Origin: BRH-c32 sp041674625
Lineage (GTDB): Bacteria > Bacteroidota > Ignavibacteria > Ignavibacteriales > Melioribacteraceae
NCBI GenBank assembly: GCA_041674625.1
Contig: JBAYVI010000022.1
Coordinates: 1 to 30,939 of the forward strand
Reading direction: 5' to 3'
DNA length: 30,939 bases
The translations under genes were made by a program, and so were the position numbers. This document shows positions 9,433-16,936 of the stretch, piece by piece. The notes under the pieces were generated by a model, which saw nothing but the letters and a program-made list of their open reading frames with translations, had not been told where the DNA came from and did no database searches. Position 1 is the stretch's first letter, and every line of letters starts with the position of its first letter.

Positions 9433-9437
9433 GGAGG
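9433..9437 (+). promoter_or_regulatory. Shine-Dalgarno GGAGG that decides the start of the next gene
   Basis: GGAGG followed by five A residues and then TTG at 9443. A TTG at 9431 is also in frame, but using it would place this strong ribosome binding site inside the coding sequence, so 9443 is the better start. Confidence 0.7.
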
Positions 9438-9442
9438 AAAAA

Positions 9443-10237
9443 TTGAAAACCGGACTTAAAATATGGCACGTAGGAAATTGGTGTGTTCATACAGGGCAGA
9501 AATATGTAGAATCCCCTTTCCAATCACCATCCAAAGGAGTGGAAATATTAAACTACGCTCAACCATTAATTGATGCACTAAAAGCCATTCCTGATGCAGA
9601 AGTTATATCAGAACCAAGTTGGGAACTATATAATATGTCCCCGGAAAAATTTAATGAAAGATTAAAATGGGCAACTTCAATTATATTAGCAGACGTGGAA
9701 ACAAAATGCTTAATGCTCCATCCTGATTTTTTTACACGAGGCAAATGGGGAGATAAGCCTATAACATTCCCGGATCGATTTGACCTCTTAAAAAAGTGGG
9801 TTAATGAGGGTGGACATTTTCATATGAATGGCGGTTGGTATAGTTTTACAGGTGAACTTGGAAAAGGGGGCTGGAGAAGATCACGTATGCACAATATCTT
9901 CCCCGTTAAATGTCTTGAATATGATGATTTGATAGAATCAACCGATGGTTACGAAGTAAAATGTTATATCGAAGATCATCCTATGGTAAAAGGAATTGAC
10001 TTCTCCACCATTCCCCCCCTTCTTGGATTTAATGAAACAAAAGAGATAAACGAAGCAGAAACATTAGTAAAGATTAATAATCAAGGGACATGGCATCCAT
10101 TACTTGCCCTCAGAAAAATCGGCAAAGGATATACAACCGGTTGGATGACGGGCGCAAGTCCTCATTGGGGAATTAATTTTATGAAATGGGAATTATATAA
10201 TAAATTCTGGCAACAGGTATTTAGTGCTGAAATCTAA
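9443..10237 (+). CDS. GATase1-like (ThuA/DUF1355-type) protein without Cys nucleophile
   Basis: Cytoplasmic protein of 264 residues with a class I glutamine amidotransferase-like Rossmann fold, resembling the PF07090/ThuA-type group. The TTG start at 9443 follows GGAGG with five-base spacing. The N-terminus GLKIWHVGNWCVHTG and the LLKKWVNEGGHFHMNGGWYSFTG segment are the recognisable parts. In a true amidotransferase the turn after GGG-like residues carries a Cys; here residues 127-132 read HMNGGW, so glutaminase activity is not expected. The C-terminal third has HPLLALRKIGKGYTTGWMTG, a strand-turn pattern with GASPHWG near the end. It is first in a three-gene operon with a sodium symporter and a UroD-like protein. 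In other bacteria such proteins accompany sugar-utilisation genes, but their reaction is unknown. Confidence 0.7.
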   Translation: MKTGLKIWHVGNWCVHTGQKYVESPFQSPSKGVEILNYAQPLIDALKAIPDAEVISEPSWELYNMSPEKFNERLKWATSIILADVETKCLMLHPDFFTRGKWGDKPITFPDRFDLLKKWVNEGGHFHMNGGWYSFTGELGKGGWRRSRMHNIFPVKCLEYDDLIESTDGYEVKCYIEDHPMVKGIDFSTIPPLLGFNETKEINEAETLVKINNQGTWHPLLALRKIGKGYTTGWMTGASPHWGINFMKWELYNKFWQQVFSAEI

Positions 10238-10256
10238 ATTAATCTAAAGGCAAATT

Positions 10257-12038
10257 ATGCCCGGTAATCTTAACTACATCGATTGGGGAATAATTGCCCT
10301 ATACTTTATATTGTCTTTAATAGTGGGATTGTGGTCTTCAAAAAAAGCAGGCGAGAACTCTACAGAGTTTTTTCTTTCAGGTAGAGGTATGCCCTGGTGG
10401 CTTCTCGGATTCTCTATGGTCGCCACTACTTTTTCAATCGACACTCCAAATCTAATTGCTGATATTGTTCGTCAAAATGGTGTATCGGGTAACTGGATTT
10501 GGTGGGCATTCCTGCTCACCGGTATGCTTACCGTATTTATCTATTCTAAACTTTGGCGGCGTTCCAAAGTAATGACCGACATAGAATTTTACGAATTACG
10601 TTATAGCGGTAAAGGCGCTGCATTCCTGCGAGGTTTTCGTGCTATCTATCTTGGTATATTTTTTAATGTAACTATTATGGCATCCGTTACTCTTGCCGCT
10701 ATTAAAGTTGGCAGTATAATGTTGGGTCTATCACCGCTTCAAGTTATTTTAATTGCTGGTGGGATTACGGTAATTTATAGTTCACTCGGCGGTTTAATGG
10801 GAGTCTTACTTACAGATTTTGTTCAATTCATCATTGCAATGATTGGAGCGGTTATTGCAGCTTATATTTCCCTTGGTCATGTAAAGGTAGGGGGACTTCA
10901 AAAACTTTTATCAAATGATACTATAAAAGGGAAACTTTCTTTCCTTCCCGATTTTTATAATTGGGAAGCTGCATTAATGGTATTTATTATTCCAATTGCA
11001 ATTCAGTGGTGGAGTGTCTGGTATCCGGGGTCTGAACCGGGAGGTGGTGGATATATTGCTCAAAGAATGCTCGCAGCTAAAGATGAAAAACACGCAATGG
11101 GAGCTACTCTATTTTTTAATTTTGCTCATTATGCGCTTAGACCATGGCCCTGGATTATTGTTGCTCTATGCTCAATTTTAGTATTCCCCACTCTTGCTGA
11201 TATTCAAAAAGCTTTCCCTAATGTTGACCCTTCAATAATTGGACATGATATGGCATATCCGGCAATGCTTACCTATCTACCAAATGGTATTCTTGGAATT
11301 GTAATTGCATCGTTGATTGCCGCTTATATGTCAACAATGTCAACAAGTCTTAATTGGGGTGCTTCTTATATTGTAAATGATTTTTATAAAAGATTCCTAA
11401 AACCGGAAGCCTCTGAAAAAGAGTTAGTAAGAATCGGAAGATATTCAATTTTTATAATGATGGTATTGGCAAGTTCGTTCGCTCTTTTTTTAGAAAGTGC
11501 ACTTCATGGTTTTAATGTTTTATTGCAAATTGGTGCCGGCACTGGTTTGTTATTTATCCTTAGATGGTTCTGGTACAGAATTAATCCGGCAAGCGAAATA
11601 ACTGCTATGATTGTTTCTTTTATTATTGCAATAATATTTTTATTTGTAAAAGTTTTTAATACTTATCAACAACTCGTAATTGGTGTATTTATAACAACCA
11701 TATTGTGGATTCTTGTAACGTTAATTACAAAACCAAGTGATATGAATACATTAGTAAAATTTTATAAGTTAGTAACTCCCGGTAAAATCGGATGGAGCAA
11801 AGTAATTGCTTATGCTAAAGAGAATGGCGTTCATATTTCTGGTTATGAACAGCGGAGTGTTCTTCCATTAGGAATTATTGGAATGCTTATCGGTTGTATT
11901 GCTGTATATAGTTTTTTATTCGCTATCGGATATTGGATATATATGCAAATTCTTCCTGCAATATTATTATCAATAAGTGCTCTAATATTTTCAATATTAC
12001 TTTTTATTGTATGGAATAAAATTAATCAAACAAAATAA
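10257..12038 (+). CDS. Sodium:solute symporter (SSS family)
   Basis: Inner-membrane Na+-coupled importer of the SSS/SGLT family. The N-terminus NYIDWGIIALYFILSLIVGLW is the typical first helix, followed by the family phrase FFLSGRGMPWWLLGFSMVATTFSIDTP near residues 42-68. Downstream are AAIKVGSIMLG, IYSSLGGLMGVLLTDFVQF and a long run of further hydrophobic helices (about 13-14 in all). At 593 residues it is slightly longer than the usual 500-550, with an extra C-terminal helix pair. It starts 19 bases after the GATase1-like gene and ends 13 bases before the UroD-like gene, so the three are cotranscribed. The substrate is unknown; by context it is a sugar or sugar derivative handled by the UroD-like and Gfo/Idh/MocA proteins. 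Confidence 0.9.
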   Translation: MPGNLNYIDWGIIALYFILSLIVGLWSSKKAGENSTEFFLSGRGMPWWLLGFSMVATTFSIDTPNLIADIVRQNGVSGNWIWWAFLLTGMLTVFIYSKLWRRSKVMTDIEFYELRYSGKGAAFLRGFRAIYLGIFFNVTIMASVTLAAIKVGSIMLGLSPLQVILIAGGITVIYSSLGGLMGVLLTDFVQFIIAMIGAVIAAYISLGHVKVGGLQKLLSNDTIKGKLSFLPDFYNWEAALMVFIIPIAIQWWSVWYPGSEPGGGGYIAQRMLAAKDEKHAMGATLFFNFAHYALRPWPWIIVALCSILVFPTLADIQKAFPNVDPSIIGHDMAYPAMLTYLPNGILGIVIASLIAAYMSTMSTSLNWGASYIVNDFYKRFLKPEASEKELVRIGRYSIFIMMVLASSFALFLESALHGFNVLLQIGAGTGLLFILRWFWYRINPASEITAMIVSFIIAIIFLFVKVFNTYQQLVIGVFITTILWILVTLITKPSDMNTLVKFYKLVTPGKIGWSKVIAYAKENGVHISGYEQRSVLPLGIIGMLIGCIAVYSFLFAIGYWIYMQILPAILLSISALIFSILLFIVWNKINQTK

Positions 12039-12051
12039 TTAAAGAGAGAAA

Positions 12052-13185
12052 ATGACTTCAAAAGAAAGAATGATATGTGCAATGAATTTAGAAGTGCCCG
12101 ACAGAATACCGGTGATGGCACAGTTCAGTATTGGATTTATGCTTCAACAACTTAATGTTTCTCCTTCTGAATTTTGGTTTGATAAAAATGTATTTAAAAA
12201 AGGTTTAATTAAATTAAGGGAGGAATTTGGATTCGATGGGATATTAGTTAGTCTATTTGGACATGACCCCTATTGGAAATCTCACCTACATAAAGTTGAG
12301 AAAACAGAATCTGAAGAAATAATTATTTGGGATAATGGTGATATTATTTCATGTCCTAATAATGATTTACCGATTTACAATTTCTTTAACGAAATAGACA
12401 GATCTGATATTGATAATCTTATAACAAATCATTTACCGGAAAAATTAAATTACATTCCTGTTTCTCAAAATCTTCCTTTTTATATAAATGAACAACATAA
12501 ATTTGATGTTTTGAAAGAGATTGTAACAGAATCGGATAATAAATATTCTGTGCATGGTGAAATAACTTCGCCCTTCGATTATTACTTAGACTTGACTGGT
12601 CATCAAGATGGACTAATTCATTTAATTGATTTCCCCGAAAAGTGTAAACTAATTCTTGCTCACTTCACCAAACTGATTAAAGAATCAGCCGTAGAAATGT
12701 GCAATACCGGGATTGATGCAATTAAAGTTTCTTCTCCATTTGCGGGATCAGGATTTATATCACCTGATGATTATAGAGAATTTGTTCTTCCTTATGAAAA
12801 AGAAATAGTGCGGGCCGTAAGAGAAAAGGGAATTTTTATATATACTCATACCTGCGGTTCTATAAATGATCGTTTAGAAATAATGTTTGAAAGCGGGATA
12901 AATGGAATTGAATGCCTTGACCCCGAACCAATTGGTGATGTGGAGTTAGAAGATGCTTTAATAAGACTTCAAGGAAAAGGATTTATTAAAGGAAATGCTG
13001 ACCCGGTAGCTCTATTGATGAACGAAAATATTAATGAACTATTGGAAGATTTAAAAAATAGAGTTGCATTAGGAAAAGCAAATAGCGGATTTATTTTAAG
13101 TACTGCTTGCTCTATCGCACCAGCGACACCAAAAAAAAACATTTTGTTAATGAAAGAAGCAGTCGATAAATGGGGAAATATTTAA
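12052..13185 (+). CDS. UroD/MtaA-superfamily protein with zinc-type H-x-C...C motif
   Basis: The N-terminus (SKERMICAMNLEVPDRIPV) and the overall 377-residue TIM barrel match the uroporphyrinogen decarboxylase superfamily. The protein is unlikely to be HemE. It carries THTCGS with His266-x-Cys268 and a later Cys353 in STACSIAPATP, which is the H-x-C-Xn-C zinc arrangement known from the methylcobalamin:thiol methyltransferases MtaA/MtbA, followed by the same TPxxN-like segment (TPKKN). Family knowledge therefore suggests methyl or alkyl transfer involving a zinc-bound thiolate. No corrinoid protein or activase is visible in the window. It lies 13 bases downstream of the SSS symporter. Many sugar operons carry such UroD-like genes with unknown function, so demethylation of a methylated sugar is only a hypothesis. 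Confidence 0.8.
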   Translation: MTSKERMICAMNLEVPDRIPVMAQFSIGFMLQQLNVSPSEFWFDKNVFKKGLIKLREEFGFDGILVSLFGHDPYWKSHLHKVEKTESEEIIIWDNGDIISCPNNDLPIYNFFNEIDRSDIDNLITNHLPEKLNYIPVSQNLPFYINEQHKFDVLKEIVTESDNKYSVHGEITSPFDYYLDLTGHQDGLIHLIDFPEKCKLILAHFTKLIKESAVEMCNTGIDAIKVSSPFAGSGFISPDDYREFVLPYEKEIVRAVREKGIFIYTHTCGSINDRLEIMFESGINGIECLDPEPIGDVELEDALIRLQGKGFIKGNADPVALLMNENINELLEDLKNRVALGKANSGFILSTACSIAPATPKKNILLMKEAVDKWGNI

Positions 13186-13273
13186 AATAACAAATTCATT
13201 AATAGTTCTTTAATGGAAAATTACTTTTATAATTGGAAACACTATCTATAATAATACTACTTTTATTGAAGAA

Positions 13274-14251
13274 CTATTTTATTCTATTATAAACTTTATC
13301 AATGACGAGATTAGTCCTTGCACCACTTTCACCTGTGCTCGGCGAAAGATCACCGCCTAATAATTCTTTTACAACAGAATCTATTAAATGATAATGAACA
13401 TTCTCAGGAAATGGTTCGGTATATTTTTCAATTCTATTATTAATAGCTACTAGAATTTCATCAGTCCCGAAAGATGAAAAAGTAATCGTGCCTTCTGTTC
13501 CGGAAATTTTGAATAAGTCTTTTTCTTGAGATTCATGTGCAGCAAAATCCCAAACACCTGTAATAACCACATTTGAATCAGAGACAAAACGACCCGAAAC
13601 AAAATCATCTGCAGGATATAATCCATAATAATTTTTTACTATTGCAGAAACTTCTTTAATTTCACCGAAATAATAATCTACTAAATCAAGCTGATGAGAA
13701 CCCATATCCATAAAATATCCGCCGCCTGAAAGTTCCGGCTTTACCCGCCAAGGGAGATTTTCTTTTTGTAAATCTTGCTGGCGAGGTGGGGAAATTAATT
13801 CAATCAATACATGCTTAATTTCGCCGATGGCATTGGCATCAATTAATTCTTTTATTTTAATAAATTTTGGTAATCTTCTTCGGTAATAAGCAGGAAATAA
13901 TTTTACATTATTTTGTTTACAAACATTAATCATTTCTATACATTCTGCATAATTTAGAGCCATTGGTTTTTCAACATAAACGTGTTTACCCGCTTCTGCG
14001 GCTAACTTTGTATATTCCAAATGGCTATCGGGTGGAGTTGCAATATAAATCGCATTTATCTCATCTAACTTTAGAAGTTCGTCAATTTTATCTGTGTAAA
14101 AATCGATTATGTGCCGTGAAGCATAATCTTTTACTTTTGAATAAGTTCTTGCCATTACACCGATGAGTGCAGAGTTTTCTACTTTATTAAACGCGGGACC
14201 ACTTTTTTTTTCAGTTACATCACCACAGCCAATCATACCCCATTTAATCAT
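13274..14251 (-). CDS. Gfo/Idh/MocA-family NAD(P)-dependent oxidoreductase
   Basis: Cytoplasmic dehydrogenase of 325 residues. The Rossmann dinucleotide motif is WGMIGCGDV (Gly8-x-Gly10) and the family signature VYVEKPMALN has Glu94-Lys95-Pro96. Later, GGGYFMDMGSHQLDLVDYYFG supplies the conserved helix with the His thought to act in catalysis. Members oxidise, reduce or epimerise sugars, inositols and their derivatives; the substrate is not determinable here. Its ATG overlaps the stop of the upstream LacI-type regulator by four bases (14248-14251), so the two are coupled and probably autoregulated together. The gene ends convergently with the UroD-like gene, with 88 bases between them. Confidence 0.9.
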   Translation of the reverse strand: MIKWGMIGCGDVTEKKSGPAFNKVENSALIGVMARTYSKVKDYASRHIIDFYTDKIDELLKLDEINAIYIATPPDSHLEYTKLAAEAGKHVYVEKPMALNYAECIEMINVCKQNNVKLFPAYYRRRLPKFIKIKELIDANAIGEIKHVLIELISPPRQQDLQKENLPWRVKPELSGGGYFMDMGSHQLDLVDYYFGEIKEVSAIVKNYYGLYPADDFVSGRFVSDSNVVITGVWDFAAHESQEKDLFKISGTEGTITFSSFGTDEILVAINNRIEKYTEPFPENVHYHLIDSVVKELLGGDLSPSTGESGARTNLVIDKVYNRIK

Positions 14252-15282
14252 TCTACTTTTTCATCTCCGATACATGTACCGCGTAAAATCAATTCGGTAT
14301 CAATTACTCTATTGATTGGTATAAATCCCTCGTCTCTTTTTTCAATATTTTCTAATAATATCGACATAGCTTCGGCTGCAATTTTATCTGTTGGCTGATC
14401 AACACAACTTAATGGAGGTGATAGAAATTTTTGTACTTTTGCACTTCCGAAACAGATTACATCAATATCATTTGGAATTTTTAGACCTACTTCCGAAGCC
14501 GCCATGTAAACGCCGAGGGCCACCGGATATGAAACTGTAAATATAAGATCGGGTAAATTATTTGCCTTGTAAAGCTTCATAAAACTTTCGTACCCATAAT
14601 TTTCACCGAATCCACCTTCAATTACCCAATCAGGATTTATTTCAACTTTATATTTGTGCATGGCTTCTTTAAAGCCATTCATTCTATTTTTACCGATATT
14701 AATATTTGTATAACCGGCAAAGTGTCCAATTTTTCTGTAACCGATTTTTATTGCATGTTCAATTGCTCTAAACGCACCTAATTTATCATTTACTAAAACA
14801 GTATTTACATTCTTAATTTCAGGTACACGATCAATAAATACAATAGGAACTCCTCGTCGCCTGACTATATCAAACACTTCGAGATCCTTTGTTTCTTGAG
14901 TAATTGAGATAATGATACCATCAACTTTCATAGCCATAAGAGTCTGGATATGTTTTCTCTCTCTTTCAGCTTTTTCTTCGGAAACCATTAAGATAATTTC
15001 ATAATTATTAGCGAAAGCTACATCATAAATTTTTTCAATTATAGAACCAAAAAAGAAATGGGCAATTTTTGGTACTACTACTCCGATAGTATTTGAATGG
15101 CGAGCTGAAAGGTTCCGAGCCATAATATTGGGAGTGTAACCCAACTCCTCTGCTATTCTTTTTATCTCTTTTGTTGTGGTTATTGATATATCGGGATGAT
15201 TCCTAAGTGCTTTTGATACTGTAACTGTCGATACATTTAATTTCTTCGCTATATCGTTTAACGTTATTGCCCTGTCTCGCAT
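14248..15282 (-). CDS. LacI/GalR-family transcriptional regulator
   Basis: DNA-binding sugar-responsive repressor of 344 residues. Residues ~5-50 form the LacI helix-turn-helix (ITLNDIAKKLNVSTVTVSKAL), followed by the hinge with PNIMARNLSARHSNTIGVVVP. Residues ~60-330 are a periplasmic-binding-protein-like effector domain (IEKIYDVAFANNYEIIL; VDGIIIS; NRMNGFKEAM). The start is supported by AGGTGA four bases before the ATG. A motif near-identical to one in the 9272-9442 divergent region sits at 15307-15322, 25 bases upstream of the start, consistent with autoregulation and control of both sugar operons. It is coupled by ATGA overlap to the Gfo/Idh/MocA gene. The ligand is presumably a sugar imported or released by these operons. 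Confidence 0.93.
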   Translation of the reverse strand: MRDRAITLNDIAKKLNVSTVTVSKALRNHPDISITTTKEIKRIAEELGYTPNIMARNLSARHSNTIGVVVPKIAHFFFGSIIEKIYDVAFANNYEIILMVSEEKAERERKHIQTLMAMKVDGIIISITQETKDLEVFDIVRRRGVPIVFIDRVPEIKNVNTVLVNDKLGAFRAIEHAIKIGYRKIGHFAGYTNINIGKNRMNGFKEAMHKYKVEINPDWVIEGGFGENYGYESFMKLYKANNLPDLIFTVSYPVALGVYMAASEVGLKIPNDIDVICFGSAKVQKFLSPPLSCVDQPTDKIAAEAMSILLENIEKRDEGFIPINRVIDTELILRGTCIGDEKVE

Positions 15283-15306
15283 TTATTCACCTGAATTATA
15301 CATTAC

Positions 15307-15322
15307 TTTAAGGTTTACTTTA
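15307..15322. promoter_or_regulatory. Candidate LacI-family operator upstream of lacI-type gene
   Basis: TTTAAGGTTTACTTTA, which differs from 9345-9360 at only two of 16 positions. On the minus strand it reads GTAAACCTTAAA, close to the GTAAACGTTTAC-type LacI site. It lies between the regulator gene and the divergent response-regulator gene, nearer to the lacI-type start. A TATAAT (15295-15300, minus strand) lies next to it, but that would give a very short leader, so I do not call a promoter. Confidence 0.5.
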
Positions 15323-15449
15323 GTTACACAAACATTCACTTTTTCGGACTAAATGTCAAGAAAGAAATAATAAATGAAAATAATTTCTAAAATCTATATA
15401 TTAATGAATAAGATAATCAAGTATCTTTTTTTATCAAATTGGAGCGCAG

Positions 15450-16805
15450 ATGGAAAAGCTTCTTATAATTGATGATAGTATTCCTTTCCTTAAAGACATA
15501 TCACTTTTACTTCAAAAAAAATATAAAGTTACTACTGCAATAAATGGCAAAGAAGGGATTGAACAGATTAAAAGAGGCAATTTTACTGCAATTCTTTTAG
15601 ATATTAAAATGCCTGATATGAGTGGGTTTGATGTGCTTAATTCATTGAATGCGCAAAAGATAAAATATCCACCTATAATTATTGTATCTGATTCAGGTGA
15701 GATTGAAACGGTAGTTAATTCCATTCGTCTTGGGGCTTATGATTATATTCAAAAAGATTTTAATGTAGAAATCCTAAGCCAAAAAATTAAAAACGCACTG
15801 GAGAAAAATGACTTAAATAATAAAGTCGATTATTTAAATAACCTTATTTCTGAACAACAAAATAATTTCATTTTCAAATCAGAATCCTTACATAAAATAA
15901 GCGAAGCAATTGATAAATATTCTAAGATTGATTGCGATATTTTGCTTAAAGGAGAAACAGGTGTAGGAAAGGATTTAATTGCTTACGAATTATTTAAAAG
16001 AAGCAGTATAAAGAATAAAATTTTTATACCTATTCCCCTTTCAAGTATTAATGAACAGTTATTAGAGTCTGAACTTTTTGGGTATGAAAAAGGTGCATTT
16101 ACCGGTGCTGATAGATCAATGATTGGAAAATTTCAAACCGCCGATAACGGTACTATTTATCTCCCTGAAATCTCTTCAATAAGTGAATCCATTCAACTAA
16201 AACTCCTACAATTTTTTCAATATAAGACCATAAACAAAGTAGGCTCTGCGGGTGATGAGCAAAAACTAAATCTACGAATAATTTCCGCTACAAATGAAAA
16301 TCTCGAGGAAAGAGTTAAACAATCTAAAATGCGTTCTGATTTTTATTACCGTATAAGCACAATTGTCATTGATGTTCCACCATTACGAGATAGAAAGGAA
16401 GATATAGAACCTCTGTCAAAATATTTTATTACAAAACACTCAGAACAATTATTAAATAGGAGACTTGAAATAGATAGCCAATCAATTAAATTTCTTGAAT
16501 CACAAAATTGGTTTGGTAATGTTAGAGAACTCGAAAATTTTCTCATAAAAACTATTGTTCAAGTAGATGGAAATTCAGACACGATTTCAATAAAAGATAT
16601 TTCAAATCCCTCAAATGCGAACAAAAAAATGTATTCCACTTATCATGATAGTTTAAAATATGATGATGCGAAAAAAGATTTTAAGATTAGCTACTTCAAT
16701 ATGCTTTTAGAATCAAATAGGAATAATCTAACAAAAGCAGCAGAGGCAGCAGGCATTAGCCGCACAGGATTAGATAAAGCACTAAAGGAACTCGGTTTGA
16801 AATGA
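15450..16805 (+). CDS. NtrC-type sigma-54-dependent response regulator
   Basis: Cytoplasmic activator of sigma-54 RNA polymerase, 451 residues, with GGAG seven bases before the start. Residues 1-~120 are a receiver domain with acidic pocket Asp8/Asp9, phospho-acceptor Asp51 (ILLDIKMP) and the late Lys in YIQKDF. The AAA+ domain follows, with Walker A GETGVGKD, the sigma-54 contact loop GAFTGA in FGYEKGAFTGAD, sensor ISATNE and arginine-finger region MRSDFYYRIS. The Fis-type helix-turn-helix is at the C-terminus (NLTKAAEAAGISRTGLDKAL). Oddly the Walker B segment reads TIYLPEIS, so Pro239 replaces the Asp before Glu240 that normally coordinates Mg-ATP. It is followed by a very large histidine kinase gene, its probable partner, and by a dyad plus sigma-54-type promoter that it may itself activate. 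Confidence 0.93.
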   Translation: MEKLLIIDDSIPFLKDISLLLQKKYKVTTAINGKEGIEQIKRGNFTAILLDIKMPDMSGFDVLNSLNAQKIKYPPIIIVSDSGEIETVVNSIRLGAYDYIQKDFNVEILSQKIKNALEKNDLNNKVDYLNNLISEQQNNFIFKSESLHKISEAIDKYSKIDCDILLKGETGVGKDLIAYELFKRSSIKNKIFIPIPLSSINEQLLESELFGYEKGAFTGADRSMIGKFQTADNGTIYLPEISSISESIQLKLLQFFQYKTINKVGSAGDEQKLNLRIISATNENLEERVKQSKMRSDFYYRISTIVIDVPPLRDRKEDIEPLSKYFITKHSEQLLNRRLEIDSQSIKFLESQNWFGNVRELENFLIKTIVQVDGNSDTISIKDISNPSNANKKMYSTYHDSLKYDDAKKDFKISYFNMLLESNRNNLTKAAEAAGISRTGLDKALKELGLK

Positions 16806-16851
16806 AACTGTAAACTAAAGTTTCATTTGCCTCAACTTTAGTTTACAGTTT
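16805..16851. promoter_or_regulatory. Perfect 18-bp inverted repeat, candidate activator-binding site (or hairpin)
   Basis: The left arm AAACTGTAAACTAAAGTT (16805-16822) and the right arm AACTTTAGTTTACAGTTT (16834-16851) are perfect complements around an 11-base centre. The repeat begins at the last base of the response-regulator stop codon. There is no T-run after it, which argues against a simple intrinsic terminator. Its centre lies about 95 bases upstream of the start point predicted from the sigma-54-type element, the usual distance for an NtrC-type enhancer site. Confidence 0.6.
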
Positions 16852-16896
16852 GTTGTATAACAATTAGAAAACGATTGCAAATCTGATTTTCCGATA

Positions 16897-16912
16897 TGGC
16901 TTGATTATTGCA
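16897..16912 (+). promoter_or_regulatory. Sigma-54-type -24/-12 promoter of the sensor kinase gene
   Basis: TGGCTTGATTATTGCA. It matches the known consensus TGGCACG-N4-TTGCW at 10 of 12 fixed positions, with the essential GG and GC exactly ten bases apart. The predicted start point is near 16923, about 14 bases before the ATG at 16937. The adjacent sigma-54 activator gene and upstream dyad support the call. Confidence 0.68.
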
Positions 16913-16936
16913 ATTATATAAAAAAATGAACTCCTA

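Noticed and set aside
13201..13278. Exact 10-bp inverted repeat AATAGTTCTT / AAGAACTATT between convergent genes
   Set aside because: The 58-base spacer is long, there is no adjacent T-run, and AT-rich DNA gives such matches often, so I did not call a terminator.
15257..15265. TTTAACGTT inside the lacI-type coding region, resembling the operator core
   Set aside because: It is shorter than the two intergenic sites, lies in the conserved helix-turn-helix codons, and can be explained by the protein sequence.
15295..15300. TATAAT on the minus strand before the lacI-type gene
   Set aside because: It would leave a leader of only about six bases and has no good -35 partner.
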